Shown one piece after another: positions 19,906 through 32,263 of a stretch of 47,500 nucleotides of DNA (the first letter of the stretch is position 1; each line of letters begins with the position of its first letter). This DNA is from Tubiluchus corallicola (lineage: Eukaryota; Priapulida; Priapulimorpha; Priapulimorphida; Tubiluchidae). The stretch spans positions 1 through 47,500 of the forward strand of contig JAQGDQ010000599.1 of NCBI GenBank assembly GCA_030141605.1. Reading direction: 5' to 3'. Below the pieces are notes generated by a model. It worked only from the letters and a program-made list of their open reading frames with translations, had not been told where the DNA came from and made no database searches. A program made the position numbers and the translations under genes.

Positions 19906-22900
19906 GTGCTTATGGTGAGTGTTATTAACGTAGCCTGTACATCTACATTCATATCAAGGCGCAAGATTGCAGCCCAGCTGAAAATAAAGCTGACTTCAAA
20001 AAATACAATAGAATACATTGACACCCATGAATATTGAGATCTCACAGGGGTCTTCAAGATGTCTTTTTATCAGAAATCTAGATGTTTTCTTTAACGTATG
20101 AAAACTTATGAAATTCGGTTTCGAAGCCTAGGTCTGCTTTTTATTCTACCTTTCCTCCTGATAATGTCTCGTTCATGTTAATAAAGCACAATAAAACATG
20201 TTAAAGATGTATAGGTCGAAGTGTGTCCACTATTCTTATGCATACAGTTTGCATTCTTTCTCTCCTAATAATAATCTATATTGTACTGAACCATCACATA
20301 AGCCTATGTTAAGGATCTCGTTTATGGGTCGCGCAATTAGCAGTTCACAGGCATTTTCTTCTTAAAGATCGTCTTCTAAAAGAGATCGGTTGTTATAAGA
20401 ATTGCAACTTTGCTTTTCAGAAACAAGCAACTTGTGCTGTAAATTCTTTACCCCAGGCTTTAACACCCAGGTTCTAAGTAAAGTCAGCAAAAACACTAGA
20501 AGCAAAAACAGGACAGTCATGCTGTATGTCTACAGGCTAGAGCGTGGGTACTATACAGGTATCGCTTGGATTACTGCCAAAACCAATATTGATCAAATGC
20601 TTGGTGGTCTGAATGAAATGACCTGTCTGTAGGACCTTGTGGAAGGGTGTAGGCGAGAAAGTTGTGGGCGTTTAGTGTGCATTATTGGTCTTCTATTTAA
20701 ACAAATATTTATTATGAACTCAAGAATGATGGTCATTATTGTTTGAGGTGGCGGCACATACGTGCTTTAGCAATGGCAAAAAATATGTAGCTGGATATTT
20801 GTCTTATCTGTGAGCTGTTCACTTCGGCTGTCTAGCTCCTCTACTGTCCACCTCTCTTGCAAAGGTTTTGCAATAAATTAATTTTATAAAATACTTTCCC
20901 CCACACTAATTTGGGGTACTTTTTAGAGGTGCCGGAAATACTTTTGCAACCAATTCTGTTAGTATGTTTTGCTTTGTGTTTTTTCTTGTATTTGACTCTG
21001 GTGTTTAGTTTTAGAGACATTATTTCTATCCTTATGCCTTCATGGAATTTTCTCACTGGCGTCAGACATTACAGATACATGTAGTCGCATTGGCTTGCTG
21101 CAACGGGGAGAGGCATAATGGGATAAATGAAGATATTTTCATTAACTATCTTAAATATCCTAACACTCATTTGTTGATCGAGCAACGCCGTACGGTGTTT
21201 GCAAAACGAGAAACAAACAAGAAGTGAAACACAGTTCTTTTGTTTTTTTTTAAAGAATTTATGCTAGCTCCTTTTTTCTGTCATCAGTCAGGCTCTTTAT
21301 CGAAACCTTTCTGGAAATATGTTTTGTTCCTCTGACAATGAACTGTAACTAGTAATTACGCTACAGTCAGAATCCTCGATATTTCCAGTAAACGTTTTTG
21401 ATTGGCTACATAGTTTTGGCATGAAAGAATAACTAATTAAAAGAGAAAATATTAACACGGTTTTTAATAATTAAGCAAAGTGCCTTGAACTGTGTTTGTT
21501 TTTTGTCTCCTCTATAGTTCGTAGCTCTATCCTCTTAAGCCGTTCGGCTTCTCATATTTGCTTTCGGCATCCCTCCCCCTCCCCCCCGTTTCTTTTAAAA
21601 TTTACATGACTCACAAAATGAAACCCTACAGTGTAAGTCTGGCTTCTTTGCCCTTCTTGCCTATGAAAACAAAAGCACAGTGGTGAAATCAACCGAATCT
21701 TCAACCGGTTCTGTGTTTATTGATCGGACGCTGATAATAACGGAGGCTCGTTCCCTTATCAACAAAGAGATGCGCGACCCCCACTTCAAATCAGTGCACC
21801 ATTTGTAGAAAAGGACGCTCTTGTACGACAATATTGTTCTGCACCATTTGCATGAAAATACCGTGCTTACACGTGCTTAGGGTGCTGACATGGCCAACCA
21901 CAGGCTTGTCAGTAGCTTTCTGGGGTATGATATTAACACGGTGACAGGATACCTTGTCCTGTTGTGTACTGCTTCGACACACCTATTGCTCGTTTCTAAA
22001 CTTAGAGTTGCTGTCATTTAGACACAATTTGAATAGTTTAAAAGCACCCACATCACGTCTCTAAATTAAACCGAACCCGCCAACAAAATTAATATGATTT
22101 GTGGGGAGTTTAGTGCCTACTAAATTTTGGAGTTTGTAGTGGAGCAATACACGAGACGTTTATTGCAACCAATTACTCACATTTTAGTGCCTTTCACTGG
22201 TTTGTCATGTGTCTCCAACCGTGAGAGCTTGTATTAGTTCTTGAAAGCTCTAGAAATATTGTTGTAATCGCTATACTTTTGCTGGTGCTGTGGAATGATA
22301 ATTATTATATCTTTGATCATCTATTCTTTGTGATACACGTAATCTCTCAGATGGTCCAGGAGTTCTATTCCTCTACGATTCCTTCAACCACATATACACA
22401 TATTTTTGATTGGGAGTTATGGGTATGCTGCAGGATAATCTGTTATTTAGCTGAAGCGAGATAGCGTGAGTTTTGGTACTAACTTCCAGCTGATGTAAAT
22501 GAAGTAAATGAAGTAATCACTGGTACAGCGGGGTCTCTTACTGCACCCACGCAATGGTACGCATCTATACTTAATGAGGAGTTCTGATAATCCCGGTACT
22601 GATGCAAATACCGTCTATAGGGATGCAGCTGTGAATTTCGCCACTGAGCTGGCATTGACATGCCTAGTCCATTAATTTGATAAGTGCTCTTGTTAGACGC
22701 TGACTTTCAGGAAGCCATTAGTACTATTGGTCTGTTCCTTTGGCTTCCGCTGTATAGATTCACAATACATTGACAGTTACAAGAACTACGAATTTACTTA
22801 CAGACGCAACACTGATATAATTAGGTTACTATCATAAGGGTAACAAAACAACAAAGAAAAGTGTGAATGCAGATTCAGGAAGCTAAAAAATATAAGAGAA

Positions 22901-23990
22901 ACCAGACTAACAATGATATCTAGGACCTAGCTAGGAAAATCTGTTTAATAGGGAGGTCTAACATCTGTTAAACTTCATTTTAAACAGCCAAAGCTTATAA
23001 AATTAAAAGAAAATCATATGGTAACATGCATTGCCACAGCGTAACACCTCAAGGGACAAGCGTAATATGTCTAAGTAACCATAGGAAGTTGTAGCTTGAG
23101 CATAATGTAAGATGAGAGGAAGTAGGAGGAGCTAAGTATGCAAAGGGATGCAATACGTTTCTAAGTCATACAGCAGTTAAGGTGACTCTGAGTTTCTCAG
23201 ACCTGAAAGCATTTTCTTCCATTTCTGAAACTAATAATTGCTTGGCATTTTGAGTAGGTATTTCAGAACACTTACTGCAAATAACATTTTACAGACACGC
23301 GTTGAAATCAGTTTTGAACAAGGTTTTGAAAAGGGTACGGCAGAGATGAGCCTGATTTGGGCGTGTAATTCACTTATTTACTTTTAGGACCTGTTTTGAA
23401 AATTCTCGTCAAGTGGCCTTGCTAATCCGACTGTAAAAATGTGATCCTCTTTCTTTAGAGGATTATTTGTATCTGATATCGGCCATAATTATCATTATTT
23501 TGTTCAAGGTCACGCAACAGTTCCTACGACAGGTCATAAATAAATAGTTTTCAAACGCCAGCGCACAATCACTGCAGTCAATTTAAACTGGTAAATTTAC
23601 TAGACAATAATTTTGATTTTAATGTGAACAACTGAAAATTCAGTGATATGTTTCTTCAGATAGAGGACGTAATGGTTTTTGTGAAAATAAATTGCTGAGA
23701 AACGGATGAATCACCTTCAAGGCACTTTATAAGAAATGCAATATACAGTTTTTTTACGTTATGTAATTATGGAACTGTTGCTAATATAAATTTACGACGG
23801 CAATCATAAACAAGATGTACCTATATAAAATAGTGAAAAAATTATTTCAAGTTAGGTAAAACGCAGAGGTAAATCTAAACTGAAAAGTGTTTTAATTCAC
23901 GGAATTTGTGACACGTAATGAGCGACATATCGTTCTAACTTTTAAAAGTTATGTGTACTGCTTCATGTGTAGTCATATTGTAGCTGTGAT
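19906..23990. other. intron-like stretch, no gene recognised
   Basis: About 4 kb of AT-rich sequence. No tandem array, RNA gene or well-supported exon was seen. A minus-strand open stretch from 21982 (MCRSSTQQDKVSCHRVNI onward) reaches a donor-like GTAAGC at 21870, but its start has no promoter-like context. A plus-strand open stretch at 20402-20632 has no splice context. Both are left uncalled. Confidence 0.35.
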
Positions 23991-24029
23991 AGCACAACTG
24001 CTCATATTTTTACGATGTTGAAACTAGAA

Positions 24030-24295
24030 TGAGGACTCTCAGCAGAGGTACACCGACCCCTTGACATAAGTCACCATGCGCAAAATTTATTTTGACTTTT
24101 TTATCTTGTAACCTTGACCGTTGACTGTTTAAACTCAAAATGAACAGGTTTCCGTGTCGTGCCCAGACATACCTCTGTGCCAATCTGGTGATTGTGGCTT
24201 CATTCGTTTTACTTTTATTATAATGACAGACAGACAGACAGACAGACAGACAGCCAGACAGGCAGGCACGCAGAGAAACAGACGGGTGTACCGTA
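24030..24295 (+). mobile_element. retroposon 3' end with (GACA)n tail
   Basis: A moderately GC-rich block (TTTCCGTGTCGTGCCCAGAC, CAATCTGGTGATTGTGGCTT) leads through ATTATAATGACA into a (GACA)n tract at 24225-24268 that decays to 24290. A 3' tail of (GACA)n after a TGGTGATTGTGGCTT-type block is common at the ends of short non-LTR retroposons in invertebrates. No coding remnant is present. Confidence 0.5.
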
Positions 24296-24698
24296 AGTCA
24301 TGTAGCAACTAAATTGTGTTTTTGTAGAATTAGGGTAGGAAATTAATACGAGCTCGCTTTATCGACTATCGAAAAGAAAATCAATTTGATGAAAGAACCA
24401 AGTAGCCTGTAATTCACAACCGAGCTTCATTTGAGCTGCACTTGCAAGCAACTTGAAACTTGAGGTGTGGCTTTCAGGATTATACCTTATACCGAGTCTA
24501 ATTACGTGCCCAAGATCGTGTAGTCAAATCAGTGCAAGAATGCGCGAACGTGCGGCCCATCCAACTTAAATTTGATACGAATTCATGCAGCACACTCGGT
24601 GAATCCTTCATTATAAAAGTAAATTCATCACATATGATTTGCACGCGGTTTCTACTTTCCAACTCAGGAATGCATTTGCTGGTTGGTGCTGCACTTAC

Positions 24699-24869
24699 GG
24701 CCCTAAATTTGCTGTAATATCTAGCTCTTAATAATTTACATAACGTAGCACGTTGTATGGAGACTACTGTCATGCCACCTAGGTTAACATTTTGCACCAC
24801 ATAACCCTGCTGTAAAATATTAATCAAGCCACTACTAGCTAAAACGGTTTTTGGCGCCTGGCGCCTCAT
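24699..24869 (-). CDS. weak candidate first coding exon on the minus strand
   Basis: ATG at 24869 opens 57 codons (beginning MRRQAPKTVLASSGLIN, ending RYYSKFRA) that reach a consensus donor GCC|GTAAGTGC at 24698 in phase 0. The frame continues open past the donor to a total of 123 codons, the longest in the window. The start lies in a GGCGCC-rich direct repeat (GGCGCCTGGCGCCTC). No family was recognised and no promoter features were seen, so chance is a real alternative. Confidence 0.22.
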
Positions 24870-24899
24870 TAAAACCCTCTTTACAGGTGCCTATTTGAC

Positions 24900-25899
24900 T
24901 AACGGCAGGATTATTAATTACTAGAATAATGTGGATAGACGATGACTATGACGTCATTGCTGCTCTGCGTGTATAATTTAAAGCCGTATAGATTGAGAAA
25001 CGGAGAGTGAGTCATTAATATCTGTCAGCGTAGCTGTCTAAGTGTATGTCGGTTTTGTGTGGTTTCATCCAGTTGCCAATCAATTCCTTTGTTAAACAGT
25101 GCAAAATTGATACAGCAAATGCATTCTATTATTGCGCAAAGCTGAGCAATTGACTGAATAAAATATGCCACTGCAGCAGTTTAAAAGCCTAGTTGCCTAT
25201 AATAATAATAATAGGGGCAGTGCCCCAATGATAAAATTTTTTTAATGTTGAATAAAGAATTCCTTTATTTGCACGAGCACAAGTACATACATCGAGACTC
25301 AGCACACCACAAGTATATTTCTACTGGAAAATGAATCCTCGATTACTGGAGAAGAAGAATTACGATGATTTTAACTGTAACAAAATACATCTTCTGCAAA
25401 ATTGTATCCAGTTTCTTTATACATTGTGTAGTTTTTAACTTTCACTGAAACTAAAAAATACGGACTCTTTCAGTGCGTAGACAGGTTTCATAATTAACAA
25501 ATCTATCGTGCACAGTTGAGATGTGTATTATGTAATAAATATAAGTGCAAGGGCTTCATGATGTTTACGATGCGAATGTCCGCATTTAAAAACCAATTTC
25601 TATGCAAAGCTGTAAAAGAGGAAATGCGACTGTTATAAAATTGGTTTCTTTTGTCATTCAAAGTTTCTCAATAATTCCTCCTCTTTCACATGCAATATTG
25701 TTATCTACTGTATCAGAATTTATGAAATAGGGTAGCATATAGATTGTAGAACAATGTAAACATCTGTATTGTACAGTAGAACAATGTAAATGTTCTGCAA
25801 GTGCCTGCAACATCTGTATTGTACAGTCGTAATAAATGCAGATCCTACTATCCAGTAATTTGCTTGAGAAAAATGATTCAACATTACTTGCAAGTTAAA
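24900..25899. other. no gene recognised
   Basis: A short (AAT)n tract at 25200-25213 borders a small palindrome, GGGGCAGTGCCCC. A 30-bp word (TAGAACAATGTAAA near 25747) is repeated near 25779 just before the 60-bp array. Nothing else was seen. Confidence 0.4.
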
Positions 25900-26211
25900 C
25901 ATCTTTGTTTGAAGTACAATACATTGTCTGCGTGCACAGGTTTGATGTTGTTCTTGTGACATCTTTGTTTGAAGTACAGTACATTGTCTGCGTGCACAGG
26001 TTTGATGTTGTTCTTGTGACATCTTTATTTGAAGTACAGTACATTGTCTGCGTGCACAGGTTCGATGTTGTTCTTGTGACATCTTTGTTTGAAGTACCGT
26101 ACATTGTCTGCGTGCACAGGTTCAATGTTGTTCTTGTGACATCTTTGTTTGAAGTACAGTACATTGTCTGCGTGCACAGGTTCGATGTTGTTCTTGTGAC
26201 ATCTTTGTTTT
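25900..26211. repeat. 60-bp minisatellite, 5.2 copies
   Basis: Units start with CATCTTTGTTTGAAGTACAG at 25900, 25960, 26020, 26080, 26140 and partly 26200, differing by one to three bases. As 60 is divisible by 3, open frames of about 90-120 codons run through both strands (a 20-residue periodic peptide). These are artefacts of the repeat length. Confidence 0.95.
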
Positions 26212-27828
26212 AGAATTAGAGCAAAGACCGCTATTGCCCAAGTGAGGAAGGAGTGACTATTTTCGTCAGGAATTTGTCACGTGCAGTGTTAGCTCGTGAA
26301 TTTGAGACAGTTTATTAGTTTTGATATTTGTATCTACTGTAGGCAGTTACTTGACTAACGTATACGTATTTTGTATGCAATTGGAATTTACCTTACACAG
26401 TCATCGTCATCATTGTCACTATCCCCGTCATCCTAATCATCGCCGTAGTCGTCACCATCCCAACCACCACTACTCCTGAGGTTACATAACGCCTGGGAAA
26501 GACCTATCGACCGTAAAGATTCAACCACGTAGGCTAGTGGCGCCATCTGCCTGTTGTCTGGTCGTGGTTGCAAACTAATAATGGGGAAGATTTTCTGGCT
26601 TCCCTCGGCTTATCTCTCCCAATATCTGAATCCACCACTCCATAAACAAGTCTGCGAAAATTACTGTGTGCGCAGAACGGAATTCTTATTATTAGCCGGC
26701 AAATTAGTTTAAAGTTATTGATCTATTCTCAGCTTTCACACCAAATGTAATACAGACGAGTCTCATTAAAATGTACAACATCCAGCATTAAAGCAGAAAA
26801 GTTAGAGTACACACACATACAAGATATTATTCTGCATTGTCACCTCAAAGGCAGATTTTTGGTCACGTGTTACATACTATAATTCTGATAAGTGAATAAA
26901 ATTCGTTAACTTTAATAATTCATCGATAGTTTTTTCTGGGAGTGTTGAAGACCGCGGTGATGTCTGGGACTTTTCGTTGGGATTACTAATTAGTTATTAT
27001 AAAAACTAGTGGCAAGCCCAATTCTCAATACGCATGCGCAAAAGTTAAAACTTATTGTCGTCACCATGTCGTAAAGAATTGCACCATTTATACCTTTAAC
27101 GTGCTATTTAAATTCCTAAACTAAGGAAATTTTGAGAAGGGTGATTCTTTTATACAGCATGTACAAAATGTATCAATTAAGATATTTGTAAAGAATATGA
27201 AATCTAAATAAAAACCCAAATGTTTTGTTCCTGGCAGTTACATTTATAGCGTCTGTTTTCCACTTTTGCGTTCCTTAACGCCTCCTATTTTGCGTGTAAT
27301 GATATTTTAAAATAGGACGAAACTGCACAATTTCGAATACTTTTTGCCTTTTAAAGCAATTACGCAGGTCCTGAAGCCGTAGTTTATCAAGTTAGACATG
27401 ATGCCCCTGGAGATCATCTTCTTTCGTAGACTTGTCAGCTGCCTTTGCGAGTTTTCTCCTAACAAGAGTCGAGCGATTTATTCAACTAGATATGTCTGGA
27501 TGTTGCTAGTATAGTGGACCAATATTAGCAGAATCACGTTGGATTGTTAGCCTCTGGACATCCGGAATCAACAAAATCACGTCCACGAAGATCAAAGTCG
27601 CCGATACTAGTTAGAATAGTGTACGCGGCAAGGTGCCACGAATTGTAAATATTTTGTAATTTGAACACTGGGGTTATCAGAGCGGTTGTTGGTGTACAGT
27701 TTTTACCGTATGTAGAAAGCCAATCCTTAAATATGATAAACTCAAATAATAAACTTGTCTACAGACTACAGAGCTAATGTTATTTCCCATTTTTTTGCTT
27801 GCGTACAAAAATAGAGTAAGTTGATTGT
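26212..27828. other. no gene recognised
   Basis: An ATC-type tract lies at 26400-26465, and an NRF1-like CGCATGCGCA at 27031-27040. A 38-codon open stretch from about 27401 (MMPLEIIFFRRLVSC onward) has no splice context. Confidence 0.35.
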
Positions 27829-27986
27829 ATGAGAAAAATTCATAGTTCGCATATGCCATAGTTTTAACGTTTGATGAAAATATTCAATTTGGCCCTTATC
27901 ATTCTTAGTTATAAACGGAGACAGTGCTATATAGATGTCGACTTAGCAAAAATAGACTTAATAATCTAAGCCTATTGGCAACACAA

Positions 27987-28000
27987 CTAGTAAGTAAGTA

Positions 28001-28094
<94 letters not shown>

Positions 28095-28096
28095 AA
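27987..28096 (-). repeat. (TAAG)n(CAAG)n(TAAG)n microsatellite
   Basis: About five TAAG, then about fourteen CAAG, then about eight TAAG units. On the minus strand it forms the (CTTA/CTTG)n tail of the retroposon fragment to its right. Confidence 0.95.
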
Positions 28097-28265
28097 AGTT
28101 TGTTAGTTTATCACCGTTTTTGAAATAGCAAAATACATAACTAAGTGATTTATAAATCTGTACAACATACAATAATATTACAAAGAGCAAAAGTGATTAT
28201 TGATTAGTGGTGAAAGGGTGGCGAAAGAACTATGAGTTATCGAGGTCAGCCACCCTCTCAGAATT
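28097..28265 (-). mobile_element. dispersed retroposon 3'-end fragment, copy 2
   Basis: Read on the minus strand, CTCGATAACTCATAGTTC, TTCGCCACCCTTTCACC and AATCAATAATCAC match the block at 11100-11245. An AT-rich 3' region and a tetranucleotide tail follow. This order (unique block, AT-rich 3' UTR, simple-repeat tail) is typical of CR1/L2-like elements truncated at the 5' end. Confidence 0.52.
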
Positions 28266-28500
28266 GTTACTAATATAATTAATTAATGCGCATATACCAA
28301 GTAATTAAAAATTATCAGATTTGGCATTTAATAAGTACTATTTCGTCGTTTTTACTTGTATAAAATAATGTATATTGACCGAGTGAAAGAAAATTCATAG
28401 TTTTTGTATACACTAATTATAATGTCTGATGAAAATGTTTAGTTTGGCCCTTGTCATTCTGTGAATTATAAACGCAGAATGTGCTAAATAATGTGTAGAA

Positions 28501-30767
28501 TGCAAATTACCTGATATGATAAAGATAAATACATTTGTATGATTAAAAAGGTATACGGTTACTACGTGAAAACACACATCAGATCATTTTGTGTAATTCG
28601 AATATGTTAAATATTTTAGGGAATAATTTGTAAATTTCATTATAAATTTTAGAAGCAGCCACTAAACCCCGCGTTACGTATATTATGTTAAGAATATGTT
28701 GTATTTATGTCATATCATTATTGTCACTGTTTACCCGTACAGCGTTGGTGTCTCATCTACTAAAATTATTATTTAACTAATAGAAGCCATTTTCTCTTTA
28801 AAACAAACCAAATTTTTGAAAAGATCACTTTTCGTACTTTGTTTGTTTTAAATTGCATTACCCTCTCGTATTTTCACTGTGTAGCAGACGAATACTTTAT
28901 GGTTTCCTGTGGGTTTGACTCACCGGATCTGGACAATTTTGTTCAAATCTCGTGCAGATAATGAACGTGTTAGTCTCCGCCGGGAGTCTAGATGATAAGT
29001 TGTTTACACAGTATCCGTAACTAGGCAACGCAATCCCTGTGAGACGCTGAGAGCCTGGCTTCACGTTTCCCTTGTCAAGTGTTTACCCGTGTCTCATCCC
29101 GACGGTTTGACTTCTAACATTTTTGCCATTCCCTCGTCCGTTTCTGTTGTCGTAATTGCTGTTGTGTTTAAAACAAATACGTTGGAGTTAATAGAGAGAC
29201 TCTACGCGGTAATGAAACGCAGTCTGATTTGAACTAAATTGTAATGATGAATCATTAGTGGCTTAAATGTTCATAAAGCAAATAAAAACCGCATAATCTC
29301 TAGACATCAGCATACATTAACAATCATCGCGTGAAAATATTACAGATTAGAGAAAACCTTATGGGATTTTGACTGGCATTAATATTCTTGACAAAAAGTT
29401 TATAAATTGTGGAAATAGCACAGTGGCCACGGAGTGAGCTCAACAACCACAGTTAAGCAACACTGAGTTAATTTAGTAAATGAATGAGTGACTGCCTGGA
29501 AAACTTCTGACTTGCCCCTGGCTAAGAAGGATGTATAAACATTCGAACGTAGCTCTCTTTGTTGATGTTTGATATTAGAGGATTTTCCTTGACAATGAGT
29601 AAGGTTTCGGTGGCGCCACAACCATTAATGTAACATCCCGACGTGCGGAATGCCTTCTTGCAGAAGTTGTAGCAAAAAGGGAAATAACATGTAAATATTG
29701 TACAAGTTAAAACTGTAGGTAAAGCAGACGTAACTTCACTGTAATCTTGGAAATTTGACTTGAGACGAATTTGTAGACACATTGTGCAGACCATTAGTTT
29801 ACCAAATTTTTGATTAAATACTTAATATGGCTTGGGGAAAATAATCATGACAAAACAGTATCTGCGCAATCAGAAAAGTTTTAAAAAGCTCAAAAGTTTT
29901 CGCATAAGACAGCAACAAACAGGAAAAAATATTATGAAATCATTTAGGTGATTTAACAGTGCTATGGCTTCTTCGTGACGTCATCCCTTGTCTGAACACC
30001 CTCTTATGTGAAAATATAATTTTAACAATTGCAGAGAAAAAGTATAATATGAATAATATAATAAATAGTGCTTGTGAGGTGATTAAAATTATATTAATAT
30101 ATAGATGTTGTGACACGGCTTTGGAGAAAATGATGACATCATCAAAATTCTACGTCCTGTGTTTTCTGCAAAAACTTTGCGACTATATATGCGCATCGTC
30201 AGCAAAATTTTTCGTTTCCTAAAATGGGTAATTTGATTTATTATCATGCCCTGGAACTTTCCAGTACGAATCCCACAAGAAGATTGCTCAGAAGTCGTCT
30301 TCTAAATGCATTTCCGCCTCTGTGGTACCGTGGTTTACATGTTAAAAATGTTCAAACAGGCGTAGCATATGTTAGGAGCTGATAGAACGAAGGGATATAA
30401 TCTTTGTTTAGAGAAGTCTGGAGTTCGAATACACAAACTTGCACTGTAGCGTGTGCCAGCCCGTGCATTTCTTTGCCAATCAGTGCTGTGGTTATTTCAG
30501 CCACCCGCTGTTCAGTATAGCCTTCGCAGAAAGAACCAAGATGATATTGCTTTCATTCAAAACAGAAAATATTTGCCTGCAAGATGCGAAGGTGTTTTGA
30601 TTTGTAGAAAAACTCTTGACCTTACAGTTGGCCATGGATATTTCTACTTACAGTTCTTGACACAGCGTTCTGGTGCTGGAGTATTTAGCAAAATGTCCCA
30701 ATGAATGTACAGTCTGCAGTGTAGATAGTGCATTGTACAGTAACTAGTGTCGATTCTGTAAACTAAT
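28501..30767. other. intron-like stretch, no gene recognised
   Basis: No tandem array is present. Open stretches at 29400-29794 (minus), 29959-30222 (plus) and 30453-30704 (plus) lack splice or promoter context. A box B-like GAGTTCGAATAC at 30421 has no matching box A. Confidence 0.35.
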
Positions 30768-30824
30768 ATGTTTACCAAAAAAAGTACAACTTTTGGTGGT
30801 CGAGAACTGATTTCATCTAAAAAG
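30768..30824 (+). CDS. candidate first coding exon B (phase 0)
   Basis: ATG at 30768 opens 19 codons, MFTKKSTTFGGRELISSKK, ending at a consensus donor AAG|GTGAGTC (30825). The stretch is basic and hydrophilic. It lies 836 bases before candidate exon C and ends in the same phase. The upstream sequence is AT-rich with no CpG cluster. The product is unknown. Chance occurrence of so short a stretch is possible. Confidence 0.38.
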
Positions 30825-31659
30825 GTGAGTCAATACATTAATAGATAACCATGATTTTTAAATGTCATTAAAGCTTATAATATGCTGTAATAACTGTGTT
30901 TCTTTCATGACAATAGATTACAGAAATGTTCAGCAAGAATTTTTGTGAACATATGTGTCATAATGGCAGTAATGATTTAGTGAGCATATAATGGAGACTC
31001 GCATCTTCAATGAAAATTACAGATCTGTGAATCAAAGGAGCTTAGCTTAATGACATAATAGATGTCATGACACTTTGCATAATACGATAACTAGCATTGT
31101 TTACACGACGATGTCGCTACCTACTGAAATTAGTATTAAACTAACAAAACTAGAGCTCTGTTTTAACAAACAGCTGTCGTCTTGCATATTTTTAGCCCTT
31201 TGCAGAGCCTAACAATAACCGTGGTAAAAATAGAACATAAGGGTCACAAAAACAAATACAAGTTGTATTGCGGAAGCCTGGTTGGTATACCTCTTGCTGT
31301 GCCAGGCATCAGTATATAGAGCTGGCTTTATCCTGTAGCTGTAACACGCTTGACAATATTCGTCTGTTTCTCACCCTGCAACGTTTAAATTTTGCATAAC
31401 AAAACGAACACTTTGTTTTGGTATCAAGTGTCTGAGAGAAATTCTTGAAGATGAAGAAGAGCTGACGCATCAGGGTGATGCTGAGCAGATAGTGGCGAAG
31501 TTGTGCTTTCATCAACTCACTCCTGTTCATCGGTAGTTGAGAATGGAGTAGAGACGTGATTTGGGAAGTGGTGCTGATAACATCTAGCATTTAAAGTTGA
31601 TGTTCAAATTGGACTTTTATCTACAACAGCTTTAGCGCACTGCGGAAACACTTACGGAA

Positions 31660-31767
31660 ATGAAAAAATGGTTTAGTAAGAGTTCGCTAGGAAGATCTCT
31701 ACAGGATCTGAGGAAGTCTAAATCTCGGGAAAATGTCACCGGAAGTTTTGGGAATCTAGAAATTGCG
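31660..31767 (+). CDS. candidate first coding exon C (phase 0)
   Basis: ATG at 31660 (GGAAATGA context) opens 36 codons to a donor GCG|GTAGGT (31768). It begins MKKWFSKSSLGRSLQDLRK, continues with a basic serine-rich run (KSKSREN) and ends GSFGNLEIA. An amphipathic basic N-terminus of this kind is common in membrane- or cytoskeleton-associated signalling proteins, but no family is claimed. It is the longest and most protein-like of the plus-strand first exons. A minus-strand open frame at 31590-31309 just upstream is unrelated. Confidence 0.5.
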
Positions 31768-32259
31768 GTAGGTGCGAAGCGACTTCTCATTTTCAACTAG
31801 AAATGTAGCATGTTGTAGTGTTACAGCCTGGAAAGAGTCTTTGAGAAACCAGCAAATGTAGCTTGTAATAAAAATATCGGGAGAAGTTCATAAAAGAAAG
31901 TGTTTATTCAACTTATTTTGCTCTCTTTTCTCGCCTCTCTTCTGTTCTGTGGTCTGCTTCTATCAATGAGCTCGTTACACAGTTCTTTAATCCATTGTTA
32001 TTTTTTCGGCAGTGTTAATCGTCTAGGTCTATGATCCCGTGTGTTCATGTGATAATGTTGAAAATACACAGGCTTGCTATAATCATGCACTAAAAGTTGT
32101 GAAATAAAAAACGCACCGACTTGTCTCAGTGCAGTCATTTGAACATTGAATCTTCCTAACCCGAAGCCTTTTTATTGCAAATTTATGAACGTAGAAATTA
32201 GGATTTTTTGGCCAAACTAGAAAATTCATAAAAAACTTAGCATCTACTGCCACTAGTTG
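31768..32259. other. no gene recognised
   Basis: AT-rich intron-like sequence with a CT-rich patch at about 31919-31950. No exon, repeat or RNA gene was recognised. Confidence 0.4.
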
Positions 32260-32263
32260 TATA

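Larger units (their letters stand above)
27829..28500. repeat. old direct duplication split by a retroposon end
   Basis: The block at about 27829-27930 (GAAAAATTCATAG, then TGATGAAAAT, TTTGGCCCTT, ATCATTCT and TTATAAACG) recurs at about 28386-28475 in the same order with many substitutions. The retroposon 3' end and its microsatellite (27987-28265) lie between the copies. Confidence 0.7.

Noticed and set aside
25720-26213. Periodic open frames of 89-120 codons on both strands
   Set aside because: They follow from a 60-bp repeat length divisible by 3; both strands are open equally.
30421-30435. Box B-like GAGTTCGAATAC suggesting another tRNA head
   Set aside because: No box A at the right distance and no foldable arms.
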